From Piscinibacter sp. (GTDB lineage Bacteria; Pseudomonadota; Gammaproteobacteria; Burkholderiales; Burkholderiaceae_C), in the NCBI GenBank assembly GCA_016706565.1, contig JADJJI010000011.1, forward strand, positions 434,001 through 498,000: a stretch of DNA of 64,000 nucleotides, in the 5' to 3' direction. The position numbers and the translations under genes were made by a program. This document shows, one piece after another, positions 43,085-52,989 of the stretch (within the stretch, counting starts at the first letter, position 1; every line of letters starts with the position of its first letter). Below the pieces are notes generated by a model, which was not told where the DNA came from, searched no databases, and worked only from the letters and a program-made list of their open reading frames with translations.

Positions 43085-45666
43085 TGCGTGCGCGCTGGTT
43101 CGGCTCCGTCCTGCTGGTGCTGCTGCTCGCTGCGCCCTCGCTCGCGCAGCGCGTGTCCGACGTGCGCGGCACGCGGCACAACCTGTCCACCAGCGGCACC
43201 GGCGGCACGCATGCCACCACCGGCGGCACCAGCGAGGTCTGCGTGTTCTGCCACACGCCGCATGGCGCCACGCAGCAGGACCAGGGCGGCGCGGCGATGC
43301 GCGCGCCGTTGTGGAACCGCCGCGTGCCCGACGGCGCCACCTACACGCCCTACACCTCGTCGTCGCTCGACGCACAGGCCATCCTCGACGGGCTGAGCGC
43401 GCAGCCGGGCGGCAGCTCCAAGCTGTGCCTGTCGTGCCACGACGGCACACTGGCCATCGGCAACGTCAACGTGCTCAACGGAAATGCCAACGTGTCGATC
43501 CCGATGACGGGCACCGGCCCGGGCGGCACGATGCCCGCCGGAGAAGGCGTGAGCAGCGGCTTCACCCGCTTCCTCGGCACCGACCTGCGCAACGACCACC
43601 CTATCTCGGTGACCTACAGCAGCGCGCTGGCCGCGCGCGACGGCGAACTGCGGCCGGTGGATGCGGCGCAGCGCTGGCCGGCCGGCAGCGGCAGCGTGAT
43701 CGGCGTGCGTTCGCCCGGCGTGAAGCCGCTGCTGCCGCTCGAGCCCACCGGTAACAACGGCGCCGGGCAGCTGCAGTGCGCCACCTGCCACGACCCGCAC
43801 GTGCGCGAGCTCGACCCGGCCAAGGGCAACCAGAAGTTCCTGCGCACCCAGCGCTTCCAGGAGGCCACGCCGACCGGCGCGCACAACGCCGCCGCCGACA
43901 TCATCTGCCTGTCGTGCCACGACAAGAACTCGGGCCTGGGCGTGTGGGCGTTCTCTGCGCACGCGCGGCCCGACGTGGCCAACGAGACCTACCGCGACGC
44001 GGCGGCGGCGCTGCGCGAGTTTCCGGCCGGCACGCCCGTGTGGAAGGCCTCCTGCCTGAACTGCCACGACACCCACACCGTGCAGGGCGCGCGCCGCCTC
44101 ACGCGCGAAGGCACCGACGCGCCGCTGCCGCCGGGCAACCCGCTGGCCGCCAAGCAGGGCGGCAACCCGGCGCTGGAGAAGACCTGCTACCAGTGCCACA
44201 CCACCTCGGCCTCGGCGGTGCTCAACAGCGTGGCGCAGGTGCCCAACCTCGAGAGCGAGTTCAACCTCGCGGTGCGCATGCCGATCACCACCGCCGAGCA
44301 GGGCGGCAGCACGCAGGAAGTGCACGACATCGGTGGCAGCTTCAGCGATGGCTCGCTGGACTGCAGCGGCCCGACCAACCGCTGCGGGGCCGACTTCATC
44401 GAGTCGCGCAACCTGCTCGCGCAGCGCCATGCCGAGTGCACCGACTGCCACAACCCGCACCGCGTGGTGAAGTTCCGCTCCTTCACCGGCGGCGCCGCCG
44501 GCATCTCCGGCACGCCCGACGCGGCCGGCACGCACCGCCACGACGAGACCACCGGCTACACCCACAGCAACATCGCCTCGGGCGTGCTGCGCGGTGGTTT
44601 CGGCGTCGAGCCGAGTTACGCGTCCACCTCGTTCCAGAGCCTGCCCAGCGGCTACACCGTCAAACGCGGCGACCCGGGCGCGAGTGTCGACACCTCGGTC
44701 AGCGCGAGCTACGTGACGCGCGAGTACCAGATCTGCCTGAAGTGCCACAGCGACTACGGCTACACCGACAACAACGTCTACCCATTGGGCACCCGGCCCG
44801 CGCTCGGGCGCAGCGGCGGCACGCCGCCGGGCAGCAACAACCTGACCGTCTACACCAACCAGGCGAAGGAGTTCCAGGCGCCGGTCACGCACCGCGGCGA
44901 AGGTACCAAAGCGAACAGCGGCGCGGGCAGCAACTACGCGACCAACAACCACCGTTCCTGGCACCCGGTGATGGACGCCACCGGCCGCAACGGCGCCAAC
45001 GCGGCGGCCTTCCGCGCGCCCTGGGGCAACGCGATCGGCACGCAGACCATGTATTGCAGCGACTGCCACGGCAGCAACACCGCCGACAACAGCGTCGTGC
45101 CGCCCGGCGGCGAGGACGGCACGCCCTGGGGGCCGCACGGCTCGAACAACAACTTCCTGCTCAAGGGCGTATGGAACAGCACGGTGGGCGCCGACAGCCG
45201 CGGCGACAGCGGCCCGAACGCCAACGGCCTGTGCTTCAAGTGCCACAACCCGAACACCTACGCCAACCGCAATGGCAGCGGCACCACCGGCTTCTTCAAC
45301 GGCGACCGCGGCAACCTGCACGCGTACCACACCGACAAGATCGAGCGCATCCGCTGCAACTGGTGCCACGTGGCGGTGCCGCACGGCTGGAAGAACAAGG
45401 CGCTGCTGGTCAACCTCAACGACGTCGGCCCCGAGGCCGGCCGCGCGGGCAACGAGGAGTGGCGCGAGAACGCCTCCGCACAGGCCTTCAACCAGGAGCC
45501 CTACTACCTGAACGCCAAGCTGAAGGTGCGCAACTTCGCCACCAGCGGCAACTGGGTCGACACCAACTGCGGCTCGAACAACTCGGCCACCACCTTCGGC
45601 ACCAACGGCAACAGCACGGCGAACGGCCGCGACTGGATGCGCGACGTGTGCAGCAACCCGCCATGA
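43084..45666 (+). CDS. undecaheme (11-heme) c-type cytochrome
   Basis: An 860-residue exported protein, the largest cytochrome here. After the signal peptide (ending SLAQ) it has eleven CXXCH motifs: CVFCH, CLSCH, CATCH, CLSCH, CLNCH, CYQCH, CTDCH, CLKCH, CSDCH, CFKCH, CNWCH. The first third parallels the 4- and 5-heme proteins (TRHNL, CHTPHG, CLSCHDGT, NDHPIS, CHDPH). The rest extends the chain with further paired-CXXCH units. There are plenty of extra histidines for bis-His ligation. There is no lipobox. Candidate terminal or extracellular cytochrome of the conduit (inference). Its stop overlaps the ResB-like gene's ATG. Confidence 0.9.
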   Translation: MRARWFGSVLLVLLLAAPSLAQRVSDVRGTRHNLSTSGTGGTHATTGGTSEVCVFCHTPHGATQQDQGGAAMRAPLWNRRVPDGATYTPYTSSSLDAQAILDGLSAQPGGSSKLCLSCHDGTLAIGNVNVLNGNANVSIPMTGTGPGGTMPAGEGVSSGFTRFLGTDLRNDHPISVTYSSALAARDGELRPVDAAQRWPAGSGSVIGVRSPGVKPLLPLEPTGNNGAGQLQCATCHDPHVRELDPAKGNQKFLRTQRFQEATPTGAHNAAADIICLSCHDKNSGLGVWAFSAHARPDVANETYRDAAAALREFPAGTPVWKASCLNCHDTHTVQGARRLTREGTDAPLPPGNPLAAKQGGNPALEKTCYQCHTTSASAVLNSVAQVPNLESEFNLAVRMPITTAEQGGSTQEVHDIGGSFSDGSLDCSGPTNRCGADFIESRNLLAQRHAECTDCHNPHRVVKFRSFTGGAAGISGTPDAAGTHRHDETTGYTHSNIASGVLRGGFGVEPSYASTSFQSLPSGYTVKRGDPGASVDTSVSASYVTREYQICLKCHSDYGYTDNNVYPLGTRPALGRSGGTPPGSNNLTVYTNQAKEFQAPVTHRGEGTKANSGAGSNYATNNHRSWHPVMDATGRNGANAAAFRAPWGNAIGTQTMYCSDCHGSNTADNSVVPPGGEDGTPWGPHGSNNNFLLKGVWNSTVGADSRGDSGPNANGLCFKCHNPNTYANRNGSGTTGFFNGDRGNLHAYHTDKIERIRCNWCHVAVPHGWKNKALLVNLNDVGPEAGRAGNEEWRENASAQAFNQEPYYLNAKLKVRNFATSGNWVDTNCGSNNSATTFGTNGNSTANGRDWMRDVCSNPP

Positions 45667-46688
45667 ACCCCGCGGCCCCGCGCCACGCGCTGATCGCGCA
45701 CTTCGGCTCGCTGCGCACGACGCTGGCCTGCATGGGCCTGCTCGGCGCTGCCGCCTTCGCCGGCCAGGCCGGCGGCGGGTTCGGCGTGGTCGCGCTGTCC
45801 ACCGCGATCGCGCTGCTGGCCGTCAACCTGCTCGCCGCGTTGGTGGTGCACCCGGCCTTCCGGCGCCAGCTGCCCTTGCTGGTCTTCCACCTCGCGCTGC
45901 TCGCCCTGGTGGTGCTGGTGGGGCTCGGGCGGCTCAGCTCGCTCGACGGCCGCTTCGAACTGGCGCAGGGCGTGGATTTCGACGGCCGGCTCATCGAGTC
46001 CAGCGCTGGCGCCTGGCACCGCGACGGGCTGGCGAAGCTGGCGTTCCGCCACGACGGCTTCGAGATCGACTACGCGCCCGGCCGCAAACGCGGCGCCACC
46101 CGCAACCGCGTCACGTGGCACGAGGCCGACGGCACGCCGCGCAGCGCGGTGATCGGCGACCACCGCCCGCTGATCATCGACGGCTACCGCATCTACACCA
46201 GCCCGAACAAGGGCTTCGCGCCGATGCTGACCTGGACGCCGCAGCAAGGCGAGCCGGTCAGCGGCACGGTGCACTTGCCGGCCTTTCCGATGCACGAGCT
46301 GCGCCAGTCGCGCGAATGGATGCTGCCCGACGGCCGCGTCGCCTGGGTGCTGCTGCAGATCGACGAGACGCTGATCGACCCCGCCGCAGCAGCGCGTTTC
46401 CGCATGCCCGAGCAGCACCGCCTGGTGCTGCGCATGGACCCGATGCGCACCGAACTGCGGCCCGGCCAGAGCGTGCAGATCGAGGGCGGCACGCTCACCT
46501 ACGTCGGCCTGCGCAGCTGGATGGGCTACCGCGTCTCGTACGACCCGACGCTGCCCTGGCTGCTGGCCGCCGCGCTGCTGGCGGCGCTGTCGCTGGCCTG
46601 GCACTACACGCAGCGCTTCTTCTTTCCGGCCCGAGTGGCCGCGGCCGCTGCGGCGCGCGGCCCGTTGCATGGAGCGGTCGATGCCTGA
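45663..46688 (+). CDS. resB: ResB/Ccs1-like cytochrome c biogenesis protein
   Basis: A 341-residue membrane protein of the ResB type: N-terminal membrane segments, a large periplasmic domain (about residues 100-295, with LIIDGYRIYTSPNKGFAPMLTW and LTYVGLRSWMGYRVSYDP) and a final span (LAAALLAALSLAWHY). With CcsA it forms the System II heme exporter and ligase. It is shorter than many ResB proteins. It is coupled to the 11-heme gene (ATGA overlap) and overlaps the CcsA gene by 8 bases, suggesting heme loading dedicated to this cluster. Confidence 0.82.
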   Translation: MNPAAPRHALIAHFGSLRTTLACMGLLGAAAFAGQAGGGFGVVALSTAIALLAVNLLAALVVHPAFRRQLPLLVFHLALLALVVLVGLGRLSSLDGRFELAQGVDFDGRLIESSAGAWHRDGLAKLAFRHDGFEIDYAPGRKRGATRNRVTWHEADGTPRSAVIGDHRPLIIDGYRIYTSPNKGFAPMLTWTPQQGEPVSGTVHLPAFPMHELRQSREWMLPDGRVAWVLLQIDETLIDPAAAARFRMPEQHRLVLRMDPMRTELRPGQSVQIEGGTLTYVGLRSWMGYRVSYDPTLPWLLAAALLAALSLAWHYTQRFFFPARVAAAAAARGPLHGAVDA

Positions 46689-47505
46689 TGCGATGCTGCT
46701 GTGGGCTGCTCTGGCCAGCTACGCGTTGGTCGCGCTGATGGCCGTGCCGGCGATGGGCCTGCCGTGGCGCTCACGCACGCGCCGCGCGCAGGCCGTGGCG
46801 GCGCTCGCGCTGGCCGCCGCGCTCGCCTTGCACACGCTGTCGCTGGGGTTGCGCTGGAGCACGCTCGGCCACGGCCCGTTCACGACCATGCACGAGATCC
46901 TCAGCAGCAACCTGTGGAGCCTGGCGCTGGTCTTTGCGCTCGCCTGGTGGGCGGTGCGCGAGCTGCGCGGCGCACTGCTGCTGGTGATGCCGGTGCTGGC
47001 CACGCTGGCCGTGTGGCTGCTGATGGCCGACGCGCGGCCCGGCCACCTGCCGCCCACCTACGCCACGCCGCTGCTGTACCTGCACACGCTGGTCGGCAAG
47101 CTCTACCTCGGCCTGCTGCTGGTGGCGACGGCGCTCGGCCTCGTGCCGGCCTTGCGCCGCACGGCCTGGGGCGCGGCTCGCTGCGCCGGGCTGCCCGACG
47201 ACCGCCGCTTCGATGAACTCGCACACCGCTTTGCTGCGTACGCGCTGGTGTTCGACACGCTGATGCTGATCGTCGGCGCGGTGTGGGCGCAGGATGCCTG
47301 GGGCCGCTACTGGGCCTGGGACCCGCTGGAGACCTGGGCCTTCGCGAGCTGGCTCGCGCTGGCCGCCGCGCTGCATGCGCGCGCCACGCTGCGGCCGGCT
47401 CCGGCCGTGTTCGGCCTGTGGCTGGCGGGCGTGTTCGTGCTCGCCTTCCTGACCTTCTTCGGCGTGCCCTTCATCTCCACCGCGCCGCACAAGGGGGCCG
47501 TGTGA
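46681..47505 (+). CDS. ccsA: CcsA-type heme handling protein
   Basis: A 274-residue polytopic protein with about eight spans and the WWD motif WAQDAWGRYWAWDPLETWAFASWL near residue 200. Conserved histidines are in TTMHEIL and LYLHTLVGKLYLG. It belongs to the CcsA/CcmC family and pairs with ResB to deliver heme to apocytochromes. ATG 46681 is preferred over 46669 because GGAG lies between them. Its stop overlaps the GTG of the TPR gene. Confidence 0.88.
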   Translation: MPDAMLLWAALASYALVALMAVPAMGLPWRSRTRRAQAVAALALAAALALHTLSLGLRWSTLGHGPFTTMHEILSSNLWSLALVFALAWWAVRELRGALLLVMPVLATLAVWLLMADARPGHLPPTYATPLLYLHTLVGKLYLGLLLVATALGLVPALRRTAWGAARCAGLPDDRRFDELAHRFAAYALVFDTLMLIVGAVWAQDAWGRYWAWDPLETWAFASWLALAAALHARATLRPAPAVFGLWLAGVFVLAFLTFFGVPFISTAPHKGAV

Positions 47506-48032
47506 GCGCCAGCGCCCGTCGCGATCGCCGCTGGCTCGGCCTCGTGCTGACGGCCGTCGTCGTGCTGCTGGGCGGCGCCTGGTTCGCCTGGCTCGAGCCC
47601 ACGCACCCGGCCGAATCGCCGGTGCAGGAGGCCGGCGAACTGCGCCGGCGGTTCGATGCCGCGGTGCTGCTGCTGCACTCGCGCCAGTTCAGCGACGCGC
47701 AGGCCTCGCTGCAGCGCGTGATCGAACTCGCGCCGCAACTGCCCGAGGCGCACGCCAACATGGGCTTCGCGCTGCTCGGCCTGCAGCAGGCCGAGCCGGC
47801 GCGTGGGGCCTTCGAACGCGCCATCGCGTTGAAGGCCGACCAGGCCAATGCCTACTACGGCCTGGCGCTGGCGCACGAGGCCGGCGGCGACCTCGAACTC
47901 GCGCTCGGCGCGATGCGCAGCTACCTGCATCTCGCGCGCAGCGAGAGCGAAGCGCACCTGCGCCGCGCCCGCGCCGCCGTGTGGGAGTGGGAAACGCAGA
48001 TCGGCCAGCGCCGCGCTTCCGGCAAGCCGTGA
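47502..48032 (+). CDS. membrane-anchored TPR protein (NrfG/CcmI-like)
   Basis: A 176-residue protein with one N-terminal membrane span (WLGLVLTAVVVLLGGAWFAWL) and about three TPR units (SDAQASLQRVIELAPQLPEAHANMGFALL, EPARGAFERAIALKADQANAYYGLALAH). This resembles NrfG or the TPR part of CcmI, which present apocytochromes to the heme lyase. GTG start, coupled to ccsA (GTGA overlap). Confidence 0.8.
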   Translation: MSASARRDRRWLGLVLTAVVVLLGGAWFAWLEPTHPAESPVQEAGELRRRFDAAVLLLHSRQFSDAQASLQRVIELAPQLPEAHANMGFALLGLQQAEPARGAFERAIALKADQANAYYGLALAHEAGGDLELALGAMRSYLHLARSESEAHLRRARAAVWEWETQIGQRRASGKP

Positions 48033-48106
48033 GCCACCTGCCCGTGGCAGCGCTCTTGCTATGGCAGTGCATGCCTGCACAGCTCCCGGCTGCATCGCCC
48101 CTGGCG

Positions 48107-48142
48107 TTCCCGATTCCGGGAAGTCATTCCCGTTCGTGGGGG
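48107..48142. promoter_or_regulatory. paired palindromes upstream of ccmI
   Basis: TTCCCGATTCCGGGAA at 48107-48122 is a perfect copy of the palindrome seen at 32559. A second, imperfect copy (TTCCCGTTCGTGGGGG) is at 48127-48142, 20 bp away. A GG-N10-GC match (CGGCACGCGAGGTGCG, 48147-48162) follows, but its start would fall inside ccmI, so the promoter is unresolved. Confidence 0.55.
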
Positions 48143-48165
48143 GAATCGGCACGCGAGGTGCGGCC

Positions 48166-49431
48166 ATGACGGTGTTCTGGAGCGTCGTCGCGCTGCTGCT
48201 CGGCGGCGCCTTGTTGATGCTGCTGCCGCCGCTGTGGAGGTCGCGTGCCACGGCCGAGGCGGTGACGCGCGGTGCGGCCAACCTGGCTGTCTACCGCGAC
48301 CAGTGGCGCGAGGCCGAAGCCGATCTCGGCCAGGGCCTGCTCGCGCCCGACCAGATCGAGCCGGTGCGCGAAGACATCCAGCGCCGCTGGCTGGAGGACG
48401 CCGCGGCAGGTGCCGCGCCCCCGATGGGGCCCGCCTTGCCCGCAGCCTCGACGGCGGCGCGCCGCAGTGCCATCGCGCTCGGCCTGCTGCTGCCGCTGGC
48501 CAGCGTGCTGACCTATCTGGCGCTGGGCAACCCGGCTTCGCTGGCACCCGTGCCGCCGCCGCCGGCTGCGCCCGCCGCCGGCGAGGCCCGCCACAGCCTG
48601 ACGCCGGAGCAGATCCAGGCGCGCGTGGCGGCCCTGTCCGAGCGACTGAAAGCCGAGCCCGGCAACGCCGAAGGCTGGGTGATGCTGGGCCGCTCGTATG
48701 TCGTGCTCGGCCGCTACCGCGATGCCGCCACCGCTTGGCGGCGCGCCGCCGATCTGCTGCCGGCCAACGCCACGCTGCTCGCCGATCTGGCCGACGTGTC
48801 GGCGATGGCGCAAGGCAAGCGGCTGGCCGGCGAGCCGGCACGGCTGATCCAGCAGGCGCTCGACGCCGACCCGCGCCACGTGAAGGCGCTGGCGCTGGCC
48901 GGCAGTGCCGCCTTCGAGGCGCGCGACCCCGCCGCCGCGCGCAGCTACTGGGAGCGCGTGCTCGCGCTGGTGCCGCCGGACTCCGACATCGCCCGCTCCG
49001 TGCAGGGCAGCATCGTGCAGGCGACGAAGCTCGAAGCGGCGCTGAGCGCGGCAGCGTCTCCTGCATCACCGGCACCGGCCAGCGTGGCTGGCGCGATCGG
49101 CGGCGAGGTGAGCCTGAGCCCGGCGCTGGCCGCACGCGTGGCGGCAGGCGACACGCTGTTCGTCTTCGCTCGGGCGGCAGAGGGTCCGCGCATGCCGCTG
49201 GCCATCGTGCGCCGGCCGGTCGGCGACTGGCCCGCCGCCTTCACGCTGGACGACAGCATGGCGATGGCGCCGAACCTCAAGCTGTCGGGCTTCGCGCAGG
49301 TGGTGGTGAGCGCGCGCATCTCGCGCAGCGGCAACGCCACGCCGCAGCCCGGCGACCTGATCGGCCAGAGCGCGCCAGTGGCGCCGGGTGGCCAGGGGCT
49401 GCGCATCACCATCGACGCGGTGCAGCCCTGA
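48166..49431 (+). CDS. ccmI: cytochrome c maturation protein CcmI (CycH)
   Basis: A 421-residue protein with the CcmI layout. A first span (MTVFWSVVALLLGGALLMLLPPLW) is followed by the coiled region AVYRDQWREAEADLGQGLLAPDQIEPVREDIQRRWLED and a second span near residues 105-122. TPR repeats follow (TPEQIQARVAALSERLKAEPGNAEGWVMLGRSY), then a C-terminal beta domain (GGEVSLSPALAARVAAGDTLFVFARAAEGPRMPLAIVR). CcmI chaperones apocytochrome c to CcmF/CcmH. It may work with the CcmF-CcmH fusion at 24391. Confidence 0.93.
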   Translation: MTVFWSVVALLLGGALLMLLPPLWRSRATAEAVTRGAANLAVYRDQWREAEADLGQGLLAPDQIEPVREDIQRRWLEDAAAGAAPPMGPALPAASTAARRSAIALGLLLPLASVLTYLALGNPASLAPVPPPPAAPAAGEARHSLTPEQIQARVAALSERLKAEPGNAEGWVMLGRSYVVLGRYRDAATAWRRAADLLPANATLLADLADVSAMAQGKRLAGEPARLIQQALDADPRHVKALALAGSAAFEARDPAAARSYWERVLALVPPDSDIARSVQGSIVQATKLEAALSAAASPASPAPASVAGAIGGEVSLSPALAARVAAGDTLFVFARAAEGPRMPLAIVRRPVGDWPAAFTLDDSMAMAPNLKLSGFAQVVVSARISRSGNATPQPGDLIGQSAPVAPGGQGLRITIDAVQP

Positions 49432-49438
49432 TGCGGCA

Positions 49439-49966
49439 TCAGGGCTTCTTGCCCTTCAGGTAGGCGCCGGCATCGGCGTGGCCCTGCGCGGCGGCGCGGC
49501 CGATCCAGCGCATCGCCTCGGCCTCGTCCTGCACCACGCCAGACCCGCTGAGGAAGAGGATGCCCAGGCTGTACTGCGCCTCCGCATGCCCCTGGCGTGC
49601 GGCCTCGAAGTACCACTGCGCGGCCAGCCGGTTGGGGTCGGCATCGGCGCCCGGTTCGGCCAGTCCATAGGCATACATATTGCCTAGCTGGAACTGGGCT
49701 TCGGCCAGCCCCTGGCGCGCGGCGCGCTCGAACCACTGCACGGCCTGCGCATCGCTCTCGCGCACGCCGTGGCCGTGGTAGTGCAGCAGCCCCATGCGCA
49801 ACTGGGCCTGGGCGTTGCCGGCGCGGGCGAGCGGCTCCAGCCATTGCAGGGCGGCAGGGTAGTCCTTGCGGTGCATGGCGGCGATGCCGTCCTGCAGCGG
49901 CTCCGCGAGCGCGGGAAGCATCAAGGCAGCGAGGGTCAGGGCGGCAATGGGTCTGGCGATCGACAT
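49439..49966 (-). CDS. exported Sel1-repeat protein (copy 1)
   Basis: A 175-residue exported protein (signal peptide ending PALA) with three to four Sel1 repeats (NAQAQLRMGLLHYHGHGVRESDAQAVQWFERAARQG, HAEAQYSLGILFLSGSGVVQDEAEAMRWIGRAAAQG). Sel1 proteins act as adaptors. It is convergent with ccmI and divergent from the histidine kinase. A sigma-54-like promoter on this strand (49997-50012) lies ~30 bases upstream of the ATG. Confidence 0.85.
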   Translation of the reverse strand: MSIARPIAALTLAALMLPALAEPLQDGIAAMHRKDYPAALQWLEPLARAGNAQAQLRMGLLHYHGHGVRESDAQAVQWFERAARQGLAEAQFQLGNMYAYGLAEPGADADPNRLAAQWYFEAARQGHAEAQYSLGILFLSGSGVVQDEAEAMRWIGRAAAQGHADAGAYLKGKKP

Positions 49967-49996
49967 GGGCGGGCTCCGGGCGTACCACGGGCGCAA

Positions 49997-50012
49997 TGCA
50001 AGCGCTGTACCC
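49997..50012 (-). promoter_or_regulatory. candidate sigma-54 promoter of Sel1 copy 1
   Basis: On the minus strand GGGTACAGCGCTTGCA: perfect TTGCA at -12, 4 of 6 matches at -24, GG and GC 10 bases apart. Predicted start near 49987, about 20 bases ahead of the ATG. Similar to the match at 28106. Confidence 0.55.
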
Positions 50013-50062
50013 GTCGCCCTGCGTCGCGTGCCTGGCGTGCAGCGCGCCGGCCGGGGCTGGCC

Positions 50063-51511
50063 ATGAACTCGGCGGCCGCACCGGCGGCGCCCGCGCCGCT
50101 GCCACTGCGCAAGTCGCTGCGCGCCAAGGGCCTGCTGGCCATCATCGTGTTGCTGCTGTACCTGCTCGGCTCGGTGGCCCACGTGGCGGCCGAGCGCGGC
50201 CGGATCGACGACAGCGTGCAGGAGCTGCAGGCACTGCTGCGCCACGAGAAAGTGCTGGCGCTCGCCGAAGCGGCCGTCAACGGCGCGCTGGTCGATGCCA
50301 ACGTGGCGGGCGTTGCGGCACTGTCCGGCGCGACGCCGCTCTCGGCCGACTTCTCGCAGCACATGGCATCGAGCACGGCGCTGTTGGGAACACTCGACGA
50401 ATTCGATCCGGCCTACGCACACATCCAGCGCGTCGTCGAACGAAGCCACGGCGAACTGCTGGCCGCGCCGGTCGGCGACAACTGGCGCCGCCTGCGCGAG
50501 TCGCTCGCGCGGGCCTCCGACGAACTGGAGATCCGCCGCCGCAGCCTGATCGATCGGCGCGAGGCGATGACGACCGACTACCAACGCCACTTCGATGCGG
50601 TGACGGTCGAGTCGCTGCTGCTGTCGCTGCTGGGCATCGTGGTGTTCGGTGCCATCGTGGCGTGGTTCTTCACGCGGCTGACCGGCGACATCCGCCGGCT
50701 CGAGGCGCACGCCCACCGCATCGTGCACGGCGGCCGCGGCGTCGACCTGCCGGTGCGCCGCGAAGACGAGCTCGGCCGGCTGATGATGGCGGTGAACCGC
50801 ATGTCGGCCGATCTGGACGAGCGCGAGAAGCAGATCGAACTCGACGGCCAACGCCGCTCGCACCGCGACAAGATGATGGCCGTGGGGGCGCTGGCCGCCG
50901 GCGTGGCGCACGAGGTCAACAATCCGCTGGCGGTGATCGCCGGCATCGCGCAGGACCTCGGCTCGCTCGAGGGCAGCGTGCCGGCGCCGCGCGTGGCCCA
51001 GGCCGCGCAGCTGATCCTGACGCAGGCGCAGCGTGCCTCGCAGGCTTCGCGCAACCTGGCCGAGCTGGCCGCGCCGCAGCCCACCGAATTCGACTGGGTC
51101 GACGTCAATGCGATGGTCCGGCGCGTGCTGCAGCTGATGGGCTACGACCGGCGCTATCGCAGCATCGGCTTCCACAGCGAGCTCGACGGCGAGCTGCCCG
51201 CGGTGCAGGCGCCGGCCTCCGCACTGCAGCAGGTGCTGATGCAGATGGCGTCGCTCGGCTGCGACGCGATGCCCTCGCTCGCGCCTGCGCCGGGTTCGGT
51301 GCGCGTGGCGACGAGCCGAGCGCCGCTGGGCGTGGAGGTGCTGCTCGAGTTCCCGGTGCGCCTGGACTTCACGCGCGCCGACGTGCAGCGGGTGCTGTTG
51401 CTCAGCCGTGCCATGATCGAGCCGTTGGGTGCGCGGCTTGCGTTCGGTCAAGACAGCGGGCCCCTGCTGCGCATTAAGCTGGCGTGGCCTGCCGATTCGG
51501 CAAAGGCGTGA
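50063..51511 (+). CDS. membrane histidine kinase with a collapsed ATP-binding domain
   Basis: A 482-residue sensor. Two membrane spans (about residues 23-42 and 195-215) flank a ~150-residue helical periplasmic domain. A HAMP domain and the phospho-acceptor box AAGVAHEVNNPLAVIAG (His near residue 282) follow. The catalytic domain is short: the N-box position reads ASLGCDAM without the usual Asn, and no DxGxG or GxGLGL motif is present, so ATP binding is doubtful. Its stop lies 15 bases before the sigma-54 activator gene, its obvious partner. It may act mainly as a phosphatase or depend on another kinase. Confidence 0.85.
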   Translation: MNSAAAPAAPAPLPLRKSLRAKGLLAIIVLLLYLLGSVAHVAAERGRIDDSVQELQALLRHEKVLALAEAAVNGALVDANVAGVAALSGATPLSADFSQHMASSTALLGTLDEFDPAYAHIQRVVERSHGELLAAPVGDNWRRLRESLARASDELEIRRRSLIDRREAMTTDYQRHFDAVTVESLLLSLLGIVVFGAIVAWFFTRLTGDIRRLEAHAHRIVHGGRGVDLPVRREDELGRLMMAVNRMSADLDEREKQIELDGQRRSHRDKMMAVGALAAGVAHEVNNPLAVIAGIAQDLGSLEGSVPAPRVAQAAQLILTQAQRASQASRNLAELAAPQPTEFDWVDVNAMVRRVLQLMGYDRRYRSIGFHSELDGELPAVQAPASALQQVLMQMASLGCDAMPSLAPAPGSVRVATSRAPLGVEVLLEFPVRLDFTRADVQRVLLLSRAMIEPLGARLAFGQDSGPLLRIKLAWPADSAKA

Positions 51512-51526
51512 ACGAGGATGTACGCG

Positions 51527-52912
<1,386 letters not shown>

Positions 52913-52989
52913 GCCACTGCAGGCCGGTTGCGGCCCGTTGCGGTCGTCGTTGGTCTGCGTTGCGTGCGACGGGCATGGTCGCAGGTCGA

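Noticed and set aside
43084-45666. Decaheme MtrA/MtoA homologue
   Set aside because: Eleven motifs, 860 residues and paired-CXXCH architecture do not fit the ~300-residue decaheme MtrA type.
48147-48162. GG-N10-GC match as sigma-54 promoter for ccmI
   Set aside because: Predicted start would be about 7 bases inside the ccmI coding region, and CcmI's N-terminus is well conserved, so the start cannot move downstream.
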